Positions 60,901-64,000 of a DNA stretch of 64,000 nt are shown one piece after another. A program made the translations under genes and the position numbers. A model generated the notes under the pieces. It was not told the origin of the DNA. It saw nothing but the letters and a program-made list of their open reading frames with translations, and did no database searches. The number at the start of each line of letters is the position of its first letter. Position 1 is the stretch's first letter. This DNA is from Metridium senile (Eukaryota; Cnidaria; Anthozoa; Actiniaria; Metridiidae), in contig OX459097.1 in NCBI GenBank assembly GCA_949775045.1, positions 5,037,185 to 5,101,184 of the forward strand, written 5' to 3'.

Positions 60901-63400
60901 CTACAGGAATCCGATCCGGCTGAAACCGCATAGAAATATTTGCGTCCACACGAATCCTGTTGATCGTTTCCTATTCAAAAGTATGCGGTTTCAGTGACCG
61001 GATTCACTGGATTCGTGTGGACGATAGGCTGATTCGCATCAAAAAGTATGTGGTTTCAAAAGTATCCGGATCCGTGTAGACGGGGTCTAAAGTGCTGTTG
61101 CTTTAACTTAGGCTTGGTTCAAATGTCATATCTCACATGCCCCAAATGTAATGCAAATGAATTCAAACAATAGGGTTTGCTTGTTTGCATAAGATTCAGC
61201 ACATTTGAGATGAAACATTTGAACTAGGCATTAGTGTACAACTGAACATTATCTCTTTTGTTTTAGAATATATTTATATCAGAATTAGAACATGGTAATA
61301 GATCTAAAGCAATGAACAGACTTAGGGTACCCCCTCTAGGGAAAGAGATGGTAAGTAAAACATATGCACAATGTACAACATGCTATAAAGACATCATTAC
61401 ATTCATTCACTCACTCATCCATCCATTCATTTTTTCATTCATTCTTCCATTTCTTTATTAATTCACTCATCCATTAATTTTTTTATCCATTTCATTCATT
61501 CCATTCATTCATTCTTCCATTTATTCATTTATTCATTCATTCATTCATTCTTTTCATCATCCACTCATTCATTCTTACATTTATTCTTTCATTCATTCAT
61601 TCATCCATTCATTGATTTCTTTAATTATTTTTTAACATTCCAAACAGTTTGGTATTTCTTGCTGTTTCAGGCAGGAGATTTAGTGACTTTTCGTGTTGGT
61701 TTATATTTTGGTGTGTTTCTAGTTTTATCATTGGTCAACATTATAGCAGGTACGTGGAATTAACTAGAGGGTCTATTTATCAGAAACCACTGTGTATTCT
61801 GCAATGAAGAGACGTTAAATAATCCACACCACTATTCGATATTTACCAGTGTGTTTGTTCTGACCTCCAGCAAAGGCGGATCCAGGATTTTTTTAAGGGG
61901 GGCATGACGGGAAATGACGTTATATATAAATAATTAAGAAAAAATATTTTCGAGCTTTATGATTGTCTCAGCTCAGGGGGTGCGCACCCCTTGCACCCCG
62001 CCCCTGGATCCGCCCCTGCTCCCTCTAGTCCATAGGCCAAGACCCCTCAAATATGTGTTTCGGTACCACTTGGAGGGACAAATGCTATCATTTATCTTTT
62101 TAATCCTTGGAGCCTGTAGTTTATGATTATGGGTGATAGCAATGCTGAAACGGTAGCTTTCCTAAGGATGAACACAGTAATTGGAGTCGTAAGCTGTTGT
62201 GGTGTCTCTGCCTTCGTATGAAGGAATAGCATATATACTGTATCAAAATATGGCGGCCTGCTATTGTTTTTCAGTAGCTAGCCTCGTGTTCAAGTTGGAA
62301 AACAATATTTTAGTTTTCACATGTATGCAGGGCTAGCCAGTCAAGAACAATAGTTATTCAAATCGCCATATTTTGATTAGTATAAAACCAATAGATTTTG
62401 CATTTTGCATTAACTCTTTGTTTTGTTTGCAGCACTATATACAGATCACAGCCAAGAGTTTGAGATAGCTATCAGAATGTATCGTGGTATATTCCTTATC
62501 GTCTTGGTAACGTTCTTACTCGCTATAAACACGTGGGGATGGAGGAAAGCAGGAGTAAATCACGTGCTTATCTTTGAACTCGACCCTCGAAATCATCTTA
62601 GTTATCACCAGTTACTTGAGGTATGAATAACATACACCTATTTCAAAAAACGTTGTCAGAAGGAGATCTAAATCTGCAATCTGAGACCGAAATCAATTCT
62701 GGAGTACGGCAGTTTTTTCTCATTGCTTGCATTTTCTGGCTTCGGATATTGCGACGGTAAATATAAATCTGAAGGTGCTAAGCGCAAAAAAAAAAAACAG
62801 GGCCAGGCTTGGTTTTGCAGTACGCAATTTTCCTGAATTCATTTCGGTCTCAGATTGCAGATTCAGATCTCCTTCTGACAACGTTTTTTGAAATAGGTGT
62901 ATATGATGATGAGGAGGAGGATAACAAAGATGACGGCAGTGATGGTGCTGATGATGGGGGTGATGACACAAAGTTGGTGTCAGTAACAATTATTTCCTAT
63001 ATCATCATCATCATTTTCATCATCACCATTATTATATTCACCATCACTTTCATCATCATCATCATTTTAATTATTATCATCATTTCAATCGTTATCATCA
63101 TTTTTATCATCATCATCATTATCATCATTTCCATCATCATTATTGTCATCATAGCTTGTATAACCATCTTTTTTCTTGTTGTTGTTTGTGTTCATCATCA
63201 TCATTCTATGTTTCTTTCAGGTATCGGGATTACTAGCTTCCCTGTGGGCTATATCTCTAACAGCCTACCTATTAGGGGATTATGTAGGTATTGGTCACTA
63301 TCATCCTAATCTCGTCTTGGTTTGCTTCATCTTCGTGTTTACCTTCAATCCCTTCAAAATTTGTTATTACAAAGCAAGGATATGGCTTCTTAAAATACTG
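54925..63400 (+). CDS. XPR1: XPR1 phosphate exporter, N-terminal 10 exons (incomplete at right edge)
   Basis: Exons 54925-54993, 55679-55730, 57379-57480, 58516-58748, 59809-59856, 60231-60332, 61267-61350, 61671-61749, 62433-62620, 63221-63400 are in phase and give 379 residues. The protein starts [16 protein letters not shown], the characteristic start of an SPX domain. The SPX lysine cluster is kept ([10 protein letters not shown]), with [19 protein letters not shown] before it. Hydrophobic helices follow: [50 protein letters not shown] and [12 protein letters not shown]. Family motifs [10 protein letters not shown] and NPFK are present. XPR1 exports inorganic phosphate and is gated by inositol pyrophosphates through SPX. 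The EXS domain and stop codon lie past the window; a donor GTAAGA follows exon 10. The introns hold many MITEs. Confidence 0.95.
56167..56598. mobile_element. Large inverted repeat (arms about 125 bp) in XPR1 intron 2
   Basis: Left arm AATTACAGCCAAACCT, then GCGTTCCTATCAAAGTTGGA and GGCTTGATTTATTCTTCC. The right arm is its complement, ending AGGTTTGGCTGTAATT. No transposase ORF in the centre. Confidence 0.85.
57690..58215. repeat. 12-bp minisatellite and TTCATTCA-type repeats in XPR1 intron 3
   Basis: ATTTGTTCATCC-type repeats and TTTGTTTG tracts occur on both sides of the hairpin at 57858-57986. The two flanks are similar to each other (CCCTTTTGTCATGTGTTTGT and CCCTTTTATCATGTGTTTGT), so a local duplication probably preceded or accompanied insertion. 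Confidence 0.65.
57858..57986. mobile_element. Hairpin element in XPR1 intron 3
   Basis: GTAGATGAGGCATGAT and GTAGTCTTGAGAAAGA pair with their complements downstream. One arm recurs at 29430-29522 in the KDZ element. Confidence 0.75.
58803..58900. mobile_element. Foldback element in XPR1 intron 4
   Basis: TATAAAAAACGAGCAGCAGT and GTTTTATCAAGGAT pair with ATCCTTGATAAAAC and GTGCTGCGAGTTTTTTATA. A related, diverged copy is at about 16955-17035. Confidence 0.75.
59530..59790. repeat. MITE fragment and LINE-tail-like sequence in XPR1 intron 4
   Basis: GTTCAAATATCATATCTCAC resembles one arm of the element at 61110-61232. It is followed by a coding-like fragment ending in [14 protein letters not shown] and an ACTT repeat (59776-59790), which could be the 3' end of a retrotransposon. 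Confidence 0.45.
59917..60110 (+). mobile_element. Degraded SINE body in XPR1 intron 5
   Basis: GGGTAGCATGG, GTGTTGAGTTTGTTTAGTGT and GCCACAAGGGTTTT correspond to parts of the SINE at 37527-37820. The tRNA-like head is deleted. Confidence 0.6.
60893..61087 (+). mobile_element. MITE in XPR1 intron 6
   Basis: Reverse-complement relative of 18367-18545: AGGCCTCGTCTACAGGAATC at one end, ATCCGGATCCGTGTAGACG at the other, and ATTTGCGTCCACACGAATCC internally. Confidence 0.8.
61110..61232. mobile_element. Short MITE in XPR1 intron 6
   Basis: Arms AGGCTTGGTTCAAATGTCAT and ATGAAACATTTGAACTAGGC. Confidence 0.7.
61385..61625. repeat. Degenerate (TTCA)n tract in XPR1 intron 7
   Basis: Imperfect TTCA/TCCA tetranucleotide repeats, like the tracts at about 40 kb. 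Confidence 0.85.
61871..62019. mobile_element. MITE with GGCGGATCCAGG ends in XPR1 intron 8
   Basis: Ends CAAAGGCGGATCCAGG and CCTGGATCCGCCCCTG, with a GC-rich subterminal region. Confidence 0.75.
62635..62899. mobile_element. MITE with CACCTATTTCAAAAAACGT ends in XPR1 intron 9
   Basis: Ends CACCTATTTCAAAAAACGTT and complement, TA on both sides. Inner arms AGAAGGAGATCTAAATCTGC pair with their complement. Terminal relatives at 45463 and 46228. Confidence 0.85.
62905..63165. repeat. (CAT/ATC)n simple repeats in XPR1 intron 9
   Basis: Imperfect GATGAT then ATCATC repeats. The long Ile-rich ORF across this tract runs into XPR1 exon 10 in the wrong frame and is not real. Confidence 0.85.
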
Positions 63401-63503
63401 GTAAGATATGCATAATGTCTATTTCCAGGGGAAAGGGTGGGGACTCCTTGTGTGTAAGTTTATTTCCTGTGTGTACCTTTCATAAAGTTTCGCTCAAAGG
63501 TAA

Positions 63504-63815
63504 ATAGTCCCCTTCACAGTTCCCTGCGCCATCTTGAAAGGTACACGGGACTTTGCATCCAAGCGAGGCGAACGTTTAGCTTGCAATGATAGAGACACGT
63601 GAATAATTGTCCCGCGAGGTGTCGAAAGGTCTCTATCATTGCAAGCTCAACGTTCGTCTCGCTTCTATGCAAAAGCCCGGCTACCTTTCAAGATGGCGCA
63701 GGGAACTGTGAAGGGATCTATTATTCACGTATCTCTATCATTGCAAGCTCAACGTTCGTCTCGCTTCGATGCAAAGGCCCGGCTACCTTTCACCTTGGAA
63801 CTGTCAAGGGATCTA
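63504..63815. mobile_element. MITE with ATAGTCCCCTTCACAG ends, copy 3 plus a partial tandem half
   Basis: A complete palindromic copy (63504 to about 63720) is followed directly by another right half (63721-63815) with the same TCAACGTTCGTCTCGCTTC arm. Confidence 0.8.
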
Positions 63816-64000
63816 CGTGACTCCGTATATTTAAGAGTCATTTTGGCATGGCTTTGTTACTAAAAATAAGCTTAGTTGCCAAGAACATCGCACAGTGATT
63901 GTCGTACCTTAGGGGTTAAACATTTTAGGGCTCATCACCTCTACCATTATGCATCTATTTTTACGAGGTCCTTAAAGCACAATGATGATCACAGTGTTTG

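Noticed and set aside
62809..63309. 166-residue Ile-rich ORF
   Set aside because: It comes from ATC/CAT simple repeats and enters XPR1 exon 10 in the wrong frame.

Overview
The window is animal nuclear DNA: AT-rich and intron-dense with GT-AG splicing, and crowded with inverted-repeat (MITE-like) elements, minisatellites and LINE fragments. The gene content best fits a cnidarian, probably an anthozoan (coral or sea anemone): a tandem cluster of class A GPCRs of the cnidarian-expanded amine/melanocortin/adenosine-like type, a complement factor B-like gene, and XPR1. The species assignment is inference.

Layout. 1-650: C-terminal end of a LINE reverse-transcriptase ORF running off the left edge (minus). 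3.0-14.2 kb: three tandem copies (+) of a block carrying an intronless GPCR followed by the decayed 3' end of a second, different GPCR. Copies 1 and 2 are intact and copy 3 is a frameshifted pseudogene; a CR1/L2-like LINE and a MITE have each entered a single copy. 17,626-35,814: a DNA transposon of about 18.2 kb with 111-bp terminal inverted repeats and a 7-bp target duplication. It holds two convergent multi-exon genes: a homeodomain-like plus HMG-box protein (+, 6 exons) and a KDZ-superfamily (Kyakuja-Dileera-Zisupton) transposase (-, 16 exons) with an N-terminal CxC-type cysteine cluster and a complete D-D-E set. 36.5-37.5 kb: a fourth, intact GPCR (-), so the transposon sits inside the receptor cluster. 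41.1-52.0 kb: an 11-exon complement factor B-like gene (-; signal peptide, EGF, three CCP/Sushi, VWA, S1 protease) whose catalytic serine is replaced by isoleucine, and whose last intron is almost wholly a higher-order satellite array. 54.9-63.4 kb: the first 10 coding exons of XPR1 (+; SPX domain and the first membrane helices); the EXS domain lies beyond the right edge.

I reconstructed the exon structures by hand from reading frame, phase and GT/AG signals. Phases agree at every junction of the HMG, factor B and XPR1 genes and at all transposase junctions from exon 1 on; the only break is an apparent frameshift near the transposase N-terminus. The transposon's two genes are probably expressed together to mobilise it. 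The host genes (GPCR signalling, complement, phosphate export) show no functional link beyond proximity. The two most notable items are the nearly intact KDZ transposon with its homeodomain/HMG partner gene, and the apparently protease-dead factor B.
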